NCBI GenBank assembly: GCA_051004735.1
Contig: JBPCKA010000037.1
Coordinates: 1-10,714 of the forward strand
Origin: Euzebya sp051004735
GTDB taxonomy: Bacteria > Actinomycetota > Nitriliruptoria > Euzebyales > Euzebyaceae
Length of the DNA stretch: 10,714 nt
Reading direction: 5' to 3'
Part shown: positions 1 through 7,800 of the stretch, in pieces
Layout: each line of letters begins with the position of its first letter
How positions within the stretch are numbered: position 1 is the first letter of the stretch
Position numbers and translations under genes: made by a program
The notes under the pieces: generated by a model
Seen by the model: only the letters and a program-made list of their open reading frames with translations
What the model was told of the DNA's origin: nothing
Databases searched by the model: none

Positions 1-1
1 A

Positions 2-145
2 CGACACACCCACCTCCAAGTGATGGACACGGGCGACCCTCATCTTGGCCGACTGCTGACATTCCGGGACGCACTCCGTTCCAGTCCAGACGCGAGGGAC
101 GCCTATTCGGTGGCGAAGCGGGAGGCGCTTAGGGCTTGGGGGTAA
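2..145 (+). CDS. GrpB/UPF0157-family protein, C-terminal fragment (5' end outside window)
   Basis: This frame is open from the window edge to a TAA at 143-145. It reads as the end of a GrpB-like domain: a strand ending in HLQVMDTGDPH, then a helix LLTFRDALRSSPDARDAYSVAKREAL. The pattern 'H-hydrophobic-V...FRDxLRxxPxxxxxYxxxKR' is characteristic of GrpB (UPF0157) proteins, which belong to the nucleotidyltransferase-like superfamily and whose function is poorly defined. Family members normally continue about 20-30 residues past this point, with a second 'YTEAK' type helix. Here the frame instead runs into the left inverted repeat of the TnpB element and stops within it. I infer that the element truncated the gene and supplies its last few residues and stop. 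Translation of the right flank in all three frames did not give an obvious GrpB tail, so the missing end may be deleted rather than displaced. The family call is from memory of the motif only. Confidence 0.6.
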   Translation, partial: RHTHLQVMDTGDPHLGRLLTFRDALRSSPDARDAYSVAKREALRAWG

Positions 146-160
146 ATAACGTGGTCACTT
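128..160 (+). repeat. Left inverted repeat of the TnpB element
   Basis: Bases 128-160 match the reverse complement of 1726-1758 at 27 of 33 positions. The core AATAACGTGGTCA (145-157) is perfect and is found as its reverse complement TGACCACGTTATT at 1729-1741. The repeat contains the stop codon of the GrpB-like fragment (143-145) and reaches the first possible TTG start of tnpB at 159, so it may also lie in the tnpB promoter or leader. Confidence 0.75.
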
Positions 161-1553
161 GGAGCGGTGGGCCCGTGGCCTGTTGTCACACCCAGGTGTC
201 ACCCTTTCAGTTCAGATGCCTGCCGTCACGATCGCTCACGCACCTACACCAACTTCCAGTCGGGTGTCTGCCGAGCTGACGCGTGATGTGGCGTTCGTGT
301 TCCCGCTGGACTTGACGGCTGCACAGACCCAGACATGTTGGCGATGGGCGGGCACCTCCCGGTTCGTTTACAACCAGACGCTGGCACTATCCCAGGACCG
401 CCACAAGGCACGGCAGGCCGAGATCGCCGAACACGGCAGGACCGACCTGAAAGGTCTGACGTCGCGCAACAGCCTCATCCCGGCGTTCAACAGCTGGAAG
501 AAGCAGACGCAGGCTGACCCCGACACCCGGGACTTCTCCTGGCTGGATGACTGCTCCAAGTTCGTCCGTGAAGAAGCAGTGGTCGATGCGGCCAGAGCGC
601 TGGGCAACTGGTTTGATTCGATGGCCCGACGCAGGAAGGGTCGGAAGGTCGGCCGGCCGAAGTTCAAGAAGAAGAACCGGGCGACACCGTCGTTCCGACT
701 CCGTCAGGACAGCTCCGGCCGTGGGATCCGTCTCACCGATGATGGCTGTGGCTTGCGCCTGCCGGTGTTCGGTGAGGTGCGCCTGGCCCAGTCGCCGAAA
801 CGGATACGAAGGCTGCTCGCCAGGGGCAGGTTCGTCATCTCTGCGGTCACGGTGTCGTTTCGGCAGGGCCGCTGGCAGATCTCGATCTGTGGGAAGGCCG
901 CAACGTTCCACTGTGACCGGCAGCGGCACACCAAGGCTGGCCGGGCACGCAACACCGTGCCGGTCGGCATCGACCTGGGCGTCCGCACCCAAGCCACCAT
1001 CGCCGATGCCAACGGTCAGGTACTGGCCGAGATCCCCGGCGTGAAGGCGCTACAAACCCAGTTGAAGAAGTTGCGTCGTGCCAACAAGGCCCTATCGAGA
1101 ACCAAGAAGGGCTCAGCTGGCCGACGCAAGGCCGTAGCCAAGGTGGCACGGGCGCATGCTCGCATCCACCATCTCAGACGCGATGCGCTTCACCAGATCA
1201 CCACCGAACTGGCGCAGGGACATGATCTGCTGGTGGTGGAGGATCTGGCTGTGGCAGCGATGTTGCGTTCTGGCCGTGGGGCCCGCGGTGTGTCCGACCA
1301 GACATTCGGGGAGTTCCGGCGTCAGCTCGTCTACAAGGCCGACTGGTACGGCAGCACCGTGACCGTTGCTGACCGGTGGTTCCCGTCGTCCAAGACCTGT
1401 TCGGGCTGCGGGGATGTCAACGCTGATCTTGGTCGGGGACAGATCCGGTGGACGTGTCCGGGTTGCGGTGTGGTGCATGACCGGGATGTGAACGCGGCGG
1501 TCAACCTTGCCAGGTGGCGGCCGCTAGATGAAGGAGTGCAACAAGCCGCTTGA
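159..1553 (+). CDS. tnpB: TnpB-family RNA-guided endonuclease (IS605 OrfB)
   Basis: TnpB is the transposon-encoded ancestor of Cas12. It binds an omega-RNA made from the element's right end and cuts DNA next to a short TAM, which helps retain the element. Counting from the TTG at 159 (464 aa), the N-terminal beta-barrel/REC part starts near residue 45 (AFVFPLDLTAAQ). A basic stretch follows at 157-175 (RRRKGRKVGRPKFKKKNR). RuvC I has D272 in VGIDLGVRTQA, RuvC II has E361 in LLVVEDL, and RuvC III has D443 in HDRDVNAAVNLA. A four-cysteine zinc finger, CxxC at 414/417 and CxxC at 433/436, precedes RuvC III. All catalytic residues are present, so the nuclease is predicted to be active. The start is unsure: ATG at 216 (residue 20), or a site just before residue 45, fits the family's usual N-terminus better than TTG at 159. 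The stop TGA (1551-1553) forms part of the first hairpin of the putative omega-RNA. No tnpA lies beside it. Confidence 0.92.
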   Translation: MERWARGLLSHPGVTLSVQMPAVTIAHAPTPTSSRVSAELTRDVAFVFPLDLTAAQTQTCWRWAGTSRFVYNQTLALSQDRHKARQAEIAEHGRTDLKGLTSRNSLIPAFNSWKKQTQADPDTRDFSWLDDCSKFVREEAVVDAARALGNWFDSMARRRKGRKVGRPKFKKKNRATPSFRLRQDSSGRGIRLTDDGCGLRLPVFGEVRLAQSPKRIRRLLARGRFVISAVTVSFRQGRWQISICGKAATFHCDRQRHTKAGRARNTVPVGIDLGVRTQATIADANGQVLAEIPGVKALQTQLKKLRRANKALSRTKKGSAGRRKAVAKVARAHARIHHLRRDALHQITTELAQGHDLLVVEDLAVAAMLRSGRGARGVSDQTFGEFRRQLVYKADWYGSTVTVADRWFPSSKTCSGCGDVNADLGRGQIRWTCPGCGVVHDRDVNAAVNLARWRPLDEGVQQAA

Positions 1554-1746
1554 CCTTCGGGTCACGTCGCCTGCGGGTAGTGGGAGACGTCAAACGCTGG
1601 TGGAGGACCTACGCGCTGGCCAGACCCCTTCGGGTCTGGTGGAACGAGGACCTGCGAAACCGGAACCGCACCCCACACAGGGCAGACCACCAGAGGTCGA
1701 GCGGAAGGCCGAGAAGGCCCCTGCCGAATGACCACGTTATTCACCC
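1540..1746 (+). ncRNA. Candidate omega-RNA (reRNA) scaffold of TnpB
   Basis: The stretch from the tnpB stop to the right inverted repeat is dense in stable stems. TGACC-TTCG-GGTCA lies at 1551-1564 with a UUCG tetraloop. A strong hairpin lies at 1620-1639 (CCAGACCC, loop CTTC, GGGTCTGG). A closing stem GGCAG 1681-1685 / CTGCC 1721-1725 can enclose GACC/GGTC (1685-1698) and GGCC-GAGAA-GGCC (1707-1719). A final hairpin GAATGAC-CAC-GTTATTC lies at 1726-1742, directly after that closing stem. In studied TnpB systems the omega-RNA overlaps the 3' end of tnpB and runs through the right end, with the flanking host sequence as guide. The position and structure here agree with that. If the element ends just after the last hairpin, the guide would be roughly the next 16-20 nt, starting near 1743-1747. 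The 5' end and exact boundary are inferred. The small open frames across this region look like chance. Confidence 0.6.
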
Positions 1747-1758
1747 GCAGGCCCTTAG
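1726..1758 (-). repeat. Right inverted repeat of the TnpB element
   Basis: This is the inverted partner of 128-160 (27 of 33 bases). Its inner half is itself a hairpin, GAATGAC-CAC-GTTATTC at 1726-1742, seven pairs including one G.U. Subterminal hairpins of this kind are what HUH TnpA recognises at IS200/IS605 right ends. The left copy does not fold equally well, because two pairs are lost. The outer half ends in GCCCTTAG (1751-1758), which recurs directly at 1793-1800 across the pyrE stop codon. Confidence 0.72.
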
Positions 1759-1796
1759 TGGAGAAGGCGCTCGCGGGTGTCGCCTGCTCGACGCCC

Positions 1797-2384
1797 TTAG
1801 GTGACCAGTGAACGGCCGACCGGGGCGATGTCCAGATCGCGGTAGGTGATCAGCGGGAAGTAGGGGATCCCGAGCCGGTCCATGTCCGCAGTGGCCACCT
1901 CGCCGCGGTCCACCAGCGTTGCGGCCGCGACGATCTGCGCGCCGGTGTCGATGATGGCCTGGTGCGCCTTCATCATCGACCCACCCGTGGTGACGATGTC
2001 ATCCACCAGCAGCACCCGGGTTCCCTTAGTGATTCGGGTCCCCTCAACCAGTTCGTTTGTGCCCCGCCCTTTGCGTTCCTTGCGGACCACGAACCAGTCC
2101 TTTCCCGATATCACCGCCAGGCCGTGCGCGAACTGGTCAGCGCCCATCGTCAGCCCACCGGCCGCGTCGAAGTCGACGCCGGCGTCCGCCACACACGCCA
2201 GCATGAACTCACAGGCCAGCAACAGATCGGCGCCGTTGGCCAGGGCTGCCTTGGCATCGATGAAGTCGTGGCTCATCTCACCTGAGGCCAGCTGGAACGG
2301 CTCGGGACTGTAGCGATAGCCGTGCTCCCGCACGATGCTCAACAGTTGGTGTTTGATGGGGGCGAGGTGTGGGGGCGAAGTCAC
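1797..2384 (-). CDS. pyrE: Orotate phosphoribosyltransferase
   Basis: The protein transfers the phosphoribosyl group of PRPP to orotate to give OMP in de novo pyrimidine synthesis, in the cytoplasm. It has 195 aa from the GTG at 2384, a normal length for short bacterial PyrE. Visible motifs are the substrate strand SGEMSHDFIDAK (34-45), a type I PRTase loop VRKERKGRGT (100-109) with the lysines typical of orotate PRTases, and the PRPP-binding signature VLLVDDIVTTGGS (124-136). I chose GTG 2384 because AGGTGG lies six bases upstream. The frame is open further upstream to 2555, but that extension has no family resemblance and would overlap the start of the divergent PPOX gene. The stop (1797-1799) lies only about 40 bp from the right tip of the TnpB element. 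pyrE stands alone here, without other pyr genes. A PRTase of related specificity is a less likely alternative. Confidence 0.88.
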   Translation of the reverse strand: MTSPPHLAPIKHQLLSIVREHGYRYSPEPFQLASGEMSHDFIDAKAALANGADLLLACEFMLACVADAGVDFDAAGGLTMGADQFAHGLAVISGKDWFVVRKERKGRGTNELVEGTRITKGTRVLLVDDIVTTGGSMMKAHQAIIDTGAQIVAAATLVDRGEVATADMDRLGIPYFPLITYRDLDIAPVGRSLVT

Positions 2385-2419
2385 AAAGGTCCACCTGTCG
2401 GTGCGGCTGGGGCGTCGGC

Positions 2420-2425
2420 AGTGTA
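2420..2425 (-). promoter_or_regulatory. Candidate -10 box for pyrE
   Basis: On the minus strand this reads TACACT, fitting the actinobacterial TANNNT -10 pattern. It lies about 35 bp upstream of the GTG start, predicting a leader of roughly 29 nt that holds the AGGTGG ribosome binding site. No good -35 hexamer is visible at 16-18 bp spacing. Confidence 0.35.
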
Positions 2426-2483
2426 TCGGTCTGAGGTCGTTGCCCGCCTTCATCGCTCGCGCCCTGTCCGGCCGCGACTGAGC

Positions 2484-2489
2484 TAGCGT
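2484..2489 (+). promoter_or_regulatory. Candidate -10 box for the PPOX gene (possible leaderless transcript)
   Basis: TAGCGT fits TANNNT and ends seven bases before the ATG at 2497. That would place the transcription start at or next to the A of the start codon. No Shine-Dalgarno sequence is seen before the ATG. Together these suggest a leaderless mRNA, which is common in actinobacteria. Confidence 0.4.
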
Positions 2490-2496
2490 GAGCGGT

Positions 2497-2913
2497 ATGG
2501 ACCTCAGCGACGCGACGCCATTTCTGACCGAGCACAACCAGGCCGTGATCGTCACGGTGGGCCAGGAGGAGGTGCCTCACGCATCCAATGTCATGACCCA
2601 CTTCGACGGGGAGATCTTTCGCGTGTCATTGACCAGCGATCGGGTCAAGACCCACAACCTCCAGCGGCGGCCGCTCGCGGTCCTACACCTGACCAGCGCC
2701 GACTTCTGGAAGTGGGTTGCGGTGGAGTGTGACGCCGAACTCACCCCGGTGACGACCAGGGCTGGAGATGCCGTCGGTGAGGAGTTGCGCGACCTGTACG
2801 AAGACATCCGTGGAGGGGACTCCGCGCCAGAGGACTTCCTGCAGTCCATGGTGGATGCCAACCGTCTGGTCCTTCGTCTGACACCGCGCCGGGTGTACGG
2901 CCAACTCGGGTGA
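2497..2913 (+). CDS. PPOX-class flavin/F420-dependent oxidoreductase
   Basis: This 138-aa protein has the small split-barrel fold of the pyridoxamine-5'-phosphate-oxidase-like group. The diagnostic segment is PHASNVMTHFDGEIFRVSLT, followed by SDRVKTHNLQRRPLAVLHL at about residues 26-67. It matches the 'SN...i.vSt...r.K..NL.rdPr..l' pattern of actinobacterial F420H2- or FMN-dependent members (Rv1155-like). A WKW strand and an acidic helix rich in E and D follow, and it ends in RLTPRRVYGQLG, another common family ending. Members reduce diverse substrates such as biliverdin or quinones, so the substrate cannot be told from sequence. The ATG at 2497 is preferred over the GTG at 2488 because the -10-like TAGCGT overlaps the GTG and would make the ATG leaderless. 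It is divergent from pyrE and convergent with the VanW gene. F420 versus FMN use is an inference from family resemblance. Confidence 0.8.
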   Translation: MDLSDATPFLTEHNQAVIVTVGQEEVPHASNVMTHFDGEIFRVSLTSDRVKTHNLQRRPLAVLHLTSADFWKWVAVECDAELTPVTTRAGDAVGEELRDLYEDIRGGDSAPEDFLQSMVDANRLVLRLTPRRVYGQLG

Positions 2914-2938
2914 TGATGTCCGACACACATCCGGGCGG

Positions 2939-2963
2939 GTGCCCCAGCGTCTGGGTCCGGCAC
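2939..2963. terminator. Candidate bidirectional hairpin between convergent genes
   Basis: GTGCC (2939-2943) pairs with GGCAC (2959-2963) and CCAG (2944-2947) with CTGG (2951-2954), leaving a GTCC bulge on one side and a CGT loop. It sits in the 60-bp gap between the stops of the PPOX and VanW genes. There is no T-run on either side, so it is not a classical intrinsic terminator. Confidence 0.3.
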
Positions 2964-2973
2964 GGTGGGAGGC

Positions 2974-4797
2974 TCAGTTGGCGCCGTAGGTGTGGGTGAA
3001 ACGGTCGTTGTCGACGAAGCCGTCCAGGCCCAGGTCGGGCAGGGCAGGGGCTGTGGCGACCCGCTCGATGGTGATCCGGAAGTCCTCGCCGGGGACGGCC
3101 TCTCGCGGGCCGATTGACTGCTGGACCTGGAAGTAGGCGGTCGACCAGAACGTGACCGTCACCGAATCGGCGGTCACGGCGGTGTCGATCAGGATCCAGT
3201 ACGGCGTGTTGTTGTTCAGTTCCAGGTTGACGCCCGGGTAGTCGATGGTGGCCTCCCGGCCCGCCGGGTAGCGGTCGAACCAGAAACTGTGCGGGGTATG
3301 GGTGATGATGTCCACGCCGGCGAACCACATCGCGTTGAAGAACGTGGTCCCGAACTGGCTGACCCCGCCGCCTACATCGGTGATGAACTCACCCTCCAAG
3401 ATCGCCCCGGCAGGCACGAACCCGCCGGCCGGCGTGCGCGCCCCCACGGCATGGTTCACGTCGTAGTTGGCACCAGGCGGGATCAGCGTCCCATCGACCA
3501 ACTCGGCGATGCGGTGGATGTTGGTCACCCGCCCTTCACCGGCCGTGTAGTAGGTGGTGTAGGTGCTGATCGGTGTTGTGATCCCCAGCAGCGCCGGGTC
3601 GGCGGCGTTGATCGGTGTACCCCGGACCTCTGCCGTGGTCTGACCCGCGACGGCTGCATCAACGATGCTGCGGATGGTGGCCTCGATGTCGGGTTCCAGC
3701 CCCGGTGTCTGCACCTCGGCCACCAGATCCCCGGTGATACCGGAGACATCGGCCAGACGTGGCTGGTCCGCCGGCCCGCCGGGACCGACCTCCCCAGACC
3801 CGGCCGGTGGCGTTCGTGGCGGGGTCGGAGACCGGTTCTGTACAGAGACCGTCATGTCAGGTGGCACATCGGCGTCGTCCAGGAACTCCACCAGGGGCCC
3901 CGGTGGCTTGGAGGTGTCTGCCACGATCCGGATGCGTTGCCGCTGGATCGCGTCGGGCAAGGTTTCGGTGGCCAGAAGGGTTCTCAACTCTGCGCCGCTG
4001 AGGCTCAAGGTGATCTGCTCGCGGTGGGGCAACCCCTGACCGTCGATCGTCTGGGCATCCTCTGGCACCACAGCCGCCGTCAGCTCGATTGGTGTCGAGG
4101 TGATGCGGTCGATCTCGGCGAGCGCTGCATCGACCGATTCCTGGGTGATCACCGGCTTGATCTCGGTGCCCTCCAGGTCGATCATCAGCGGGTCGGGCCA
4201 CTCCTCGGCGGGCAGTTCGGCCAGTTCCATGACGGGTGCCGACACGGCCTCACGGATCTCTTGCGCGGTGACCTGCACGCCGACGACGGGGTCGGTGACC
4301 TGGACACGTTCGGCGGTGATGGTGACCACACCGTCCACCGGTGCTCGCGAGACTACGTTGACGACTTCGGGCAGTTCACCACCGGACACGGTGACGTCGA
4401 TGGGCAGTTGGGTCGTGCCGCCTCCGGTGAAACGTTCGATCCACGCGTCACCGCCGGTGGCGTCCTGAGCCATCTGCCGCAGCCCATCGGTGACCAGGTT
4501 GGCCCCCAGTTGGCTGGCGCGAACCGTGGTGGATCCTGCCGGTGTGGTGATCTGCACTGGCAGATTCGCAATCCGGTCGGCGATGTCCTCGGCGCCCACC
4601 ACCACCTCTGCAGGCATTCGGACAGTCACCCCGGCGATCGTCGTTCCCGGTGGCAGGGCGGTGAAGGCGATCCGCAGGGCGATCAACAGGACGATCAGCA
4701 GCAGCAGCGCCATAACCCCGACGACCCACCAGATCCGCCTGTTTCGCGGGGCGGCATAGATGACGGTGGGGAAGTCGTTGCTGGACATCCCGGCCAC
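2974..4797 (-). CDS. Membrane-anchored VanW-domain protein
   Basis: This 607-aa protein (604 from ATG 4788) starts with a short basic cytoplasmic tail and one strong membrane segment (about 22-46, WWVVGVMALLLLIVLLIALR), so it is probably anchored with the rest outside the cell. Residues 50-320 look like repeated alpha/beta modules typical of the peptidoglycan-binding-4-like domains that precede VanW domains. A Pro/Gly-rich linker follows (322-345). The VanW domain lies at about 405-550, with YTTYYTAGEGRVTNIHRIAE, the GANYDVNHAVGARTPAGGF stretch and the conserved DVGGGVSQFGTTFFNAMWFAGV. The tail (to YGAN) resembles the beta strand that ends many VanW proteins. VanW was named from vancomycin-resistance clusters, but its biochemical role is unknown; a cell-wall role is inferred. 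The gene begins about 20 bp after the ileS stop on the same strand, with GGGGGA before the GTG at 4797, so it probably shares the ileS transcript. Confidence 0.88.
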   Translation of the reverse strand: MAGMSSNDFPTVIYAAPRNRRIWWVVGVMALLLLIVLLIALRIAFTALPPGTTIAGVTVRMPAEVVVGAEDIADRIANLPVQITTPAGSTTVRASQLGANLVTDGLRQMAQDATGGDAWIERFTGGGTTQLPIDVTVSGGELPEVVNVVSRAPVDGVVTITAERVQVTDPVVGVQVTAQEIREAVSAPVMELAELPAEEWPDPLMIDLEGTEIKPVITQESVDAALAEIDRITSTPIELTAAVVPEDAQTIDGQGLPHREQITLSLSGAELRTLLATETLPDAIQRQRIRIVADTSKPPGPLVEFLDDADVPPDMTVSVQNRSPTPPRTPPAGSGEVGPGGPADQPRLADVSGITGDLVAEVQTPGLEPDIEATIRSIVDAAVAGQTTAEVRGTPINAADPALLGITTPISTYTTYYTAGEGRVTNIHRIAELVDGTLIPPGANYDVNHAVGARTPAGGFVPAGAILEGEFITDVGGGVSQFGTTFFNAMWFAGVDIITHTPHSFWFDRYPAGREATIDYPGVNLELNNNTPYWILIDTAVTADSVTVTFWSTAYFQVQQSIGPREAVPGEDFRITIERVATAPALPDLGLDGFVDNDRFTHTYGAN

Positions 4798-4816
4798 CGT
4801 ATGTCCCCCGGCAGGT

Positions 4817-7800
4817 TCAGGCCCGGACCACCTTCGCGGTCAGGTCATCTGCGTCAAGGCTGGCGTCGAGGGTCACGTCCAGCGTCGTCGTCAGGGTCTC
4901 CTCGGTGATCAGGTCCCGGTGGGTCCGCAGCGCCAGGCTGCGGACCGGCGGAATGCCAAGGGTCAGGGTGATCCTGTCGCTGACGTGCAGATCAGCCTGA
5001 CGACGCGCATCCGCGACCTTGCGGATGACGTCACGCGCCCAGCCTTCGGCCTCCAACTCCTCGGTCACGGTCGTGTCCAGCAGGACGAAACCGCCGCCAG
5101 GCAATTGAGCCACGACCGTCCCGTCACCTGACCCCTGGACCACCGTCGACAGGTCGTACTCCGTGGCGGCCAGTGGCACTCCGCCACACACCAGACCCTC
5201 GGCGGTGATGGCCCAGTCGCCGGTCTTTGACGCCTGGATGACACCCTGCACCGCGGCTCCCAGTCGCGGACCGGCCGCCCGGGCGTTGATGGTCAGTTGG
5301 GTGCTGACGCTGACGCCGGACTGCTCGGCCTGCTCGATCGAGATCAGCCGCACCTGCTTGACGTTGACCTCATCGGACAGCAGGTCGGTGAAGGGCTCAA
5401 GGACCCTGGGGTCATCCACCGCCACCGTCACCGTGGACAGGGGCAGCCGGACGCGCAGGCTGGCAGCGGTCCGCAGACCAAGGACGGTCGATGCGACCGA
5501 CCGGATCGCATCCATGCCGGTCACAAGGTCATCGTCGATGGGCAATTCGTCTGCGGTCGGCCAATCCGTCAGATGAACCGACCGTCCACCTGTCAGGCCC
5601 CGCCAGATCTCCTCACTGATCAGTGGTAGCAGCGGCGCTGCCAGCCGGCACAGCACCTCAAGGACCGTGTGCAGTGTGTCGACTGCTGCCTGCCCGTCGG
5701 GGGTCTCTGCGTTCCAGAAGCGGTCACGCGAGCGCCGGACATACCAATTGGTCAGGCTGTCCAGAGTGTCCTGCACCGTCGCGCAGGCCCCCGCGATGTC
5801 GCCGCTTTCCATCGCAACCGTGACCGTCTGCACCGCCGAGCCCACCCGGGCCAGGATGTAGCGGTCCAGCAGTGCCGTCGAATCGGTTCGCACGGCCCCG
5901 GAGGTCCCCGCAGCGGAGGCGTACAGGCTGAGGAAGTACCAGGTGCTCCACAGGGGCAGCAGGACCTGGCGGACGCTGTCACGGATCCCCTGTTCGGTGA
6001 CGATCAGGTTGCCACCCCGCAGGACCGGCGAGGACATCAGGAACCACCGCATCGCATCGGCGCCGTCCCGGTCGAACACCTCCCGCACATCAGGGTAGTT
6101 CTGCAGCGATTTGCTCATCTTGCGACCGTCTTCGCCGAGCAGGATGCCGTGGGCCAGACAGGTCGTGAAGGCAGGCCGGTCAAACAACGCCGTGGCCAGG
6201 ACGTGCAGGGTGTAGAACCACCCGCGGGTCTGGCCGTTGTACTCAACGATAAAATCGCCTGGGAAATGGTCGTCATACCAGGAGGCGTTCTCGAAGGGAT
6301 AGTGGACCTGCGCGAACGGCATCGACCCGGACTCAAACCAGCAGTCCAGTACCTCGGGTACCCGGCGCATGGTCGCCGTGCCGGTGGGATCGTCGGGGTT
6401 TGGGCGTGTCAGCTGATCGATTGCCGGGCGATGCAGATCGGTCAGGCGGACCCCGAAATCGGCTTCCAACTGATCGAGGGACCCATACACATCGGTCCGC
6501 GGATAGGCAGGGTCATCTGAGCACCACACGGGGATCGGTGAGCCCCAAAAGCGGTTGCGACTGATCGACCAGTCCCGGGCGCCGGCCAGCCACTGGCCAA
6601 ACGAACCGTCCTTGATGTGCTCGGGGACCCAGGTGATCTGCTGGTTCAGTTCAACCATCCGGTCGCGGATCTTCGTGACCTCGACAAACCAACTGGACAC
6701 CGCCCGGTAGATCAGCGGGTTGTCGCACCGCCAGCAGTGGGGATAGGGGTGCTCATAGGTCTCATGGCGGATCAGGACCCCGTCTTCGCGCAGGGCCCGG
6801 GTGATCGGGGTGTTGGCCTCAAAGACGTGCATGCCGGCGAAATCGGTGACGGCGTCGGTGAACAGACCCTGGGAGTCAACGGGAACCACCGGCGTGATCC
6901 CGGCGGCGTCGGTGACCAGTTTGTCCTCCTCACCAAAGGCCGGAGCGATGTGGACAAGTCCCGTGCCGTCCTCCGCGCTGACGTAGTCCGCGGCCAGCAC
7001 GACATGGGCGTTCTCGGCGCCCGCAAAATAATCGAAGGGAGGGGTGTAGCGCCGTCCCAACAGTTCCGCGCCCCTCAGGTGGGCGATCACCGGTGGCTCA
7101 GACCCCAGCTCACGGGCGTATCGCGGCACCGCTGCGGCGGCCAGCAGCAGACGCTGCCCGGCGAAGTCGCCCTCGCTGGGTTCGACGACGACGTAGTCGA
7201 GGTCGGGGTGGACGGCTGCGGCCAGGTTGGAGGGCAGGGTCCATGGCGTGGTGGTCCAGATCAGCGCCAACGCTCCGTCCAGCGCGTCGTCCAAGCTGTC
7301 GACCTGATGAGCAGAGGTTCCCAGACGCAGCCCGACCGTGACGGCCGGATCCTGGCGAGGCCGGTAGACATCGTCCATCCGGGTTTCGGTGTTGGACAGG
7401 GGGGTCTCACAACGCCAGCAGTAGGCCAGGACGCGGAACCCCTCATAGATCAGGCCCTTGTCGTACAACGCCTTGAAGGCCCACATGACCGACTCCATGT
7501 AGTCGGTGTCCAGGGTCTTGTAGTCACCCTCGAAGTCGACCCAACGGGCCTGGCGGGTGACGTAGTCCTGCCAATCGGCGGTGTAGCGCAGGACGGAGGT
7601 TCGGCAGGCCTCGTTGAACACCTCGATGCCCATGTCCTCGATCTCAGACTTATGGGTGATGCCCAACTGCTTCTCGGCCTCAACCTCGGCTGGCAGGCCG
7701 TGGCAGTCCCAGCCGAAGCGCCGCTCGACACGGCGTCCCTGCATGGTCCGATAACGGGGGACGACATCCTTGACGTAGCCGGTCAACAGGTGGCCGTAGT

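Larger units (their letters stand above)
128..1758 (+). mobile_element. Solo TnpB (IS200/IS605- or IS607-like) element with inverted ends
   Basis: This segment of about 1.63 kb holds one tnpB gene and its structured 3' tail. It is bounded by a 33-bp imperfect inverted repeat (128-160 and 1726-1758). No tnpA gene, either Y1 HUH or serine recombinase, is present, so it resembles the IS1341-type solo tnpB elements that need a transposase in trans. IS200/IS605 and IS607 members are normally described as lacking matching terminal inverted repeats, so the ends are atypical. The element sits between a GrpB-like gene cut short at its 3' end and the 3' end of pyrE. A near-direct repeat, AGGCSCTTAG, lies at 123-132 and at 1749-1758, overlapping the inverted repeats. 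It could be a target duplication or chance. The exact ends are therefore uncertain by about 15 bp on each side: the right tip could be just after the 1726-1742 hairpin or as far as 1758. Confidence 0.7.

Noticed and set aside
1759..1803. Possible continuation of the GrpB gene right of the element
   Set aside because: All three frames were read by eye; none shows the expected YTEAK-like helix, and two end within about 45 bases.
1528..1804. Small open frames downstream of tnpB
   Set aside because: They overlap the structured RNA region, have no ribosome binding site of note and no recognisable protein content.
2385..2555. N-terminal extension of PyrE to 2555
   Set aside because: It does not resemble PyrE, overlaps the divergent PPOX start and both putative promoters, and GTG 2384 has a good ribosome site.
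3289..4908. Plus-strand open frame of 539 codons opposite the VanW gene
   Set aside because: It is rich in G, D, R, H and Q without domain motifs and is the antisense shadow of a clear VanW-domain protein.
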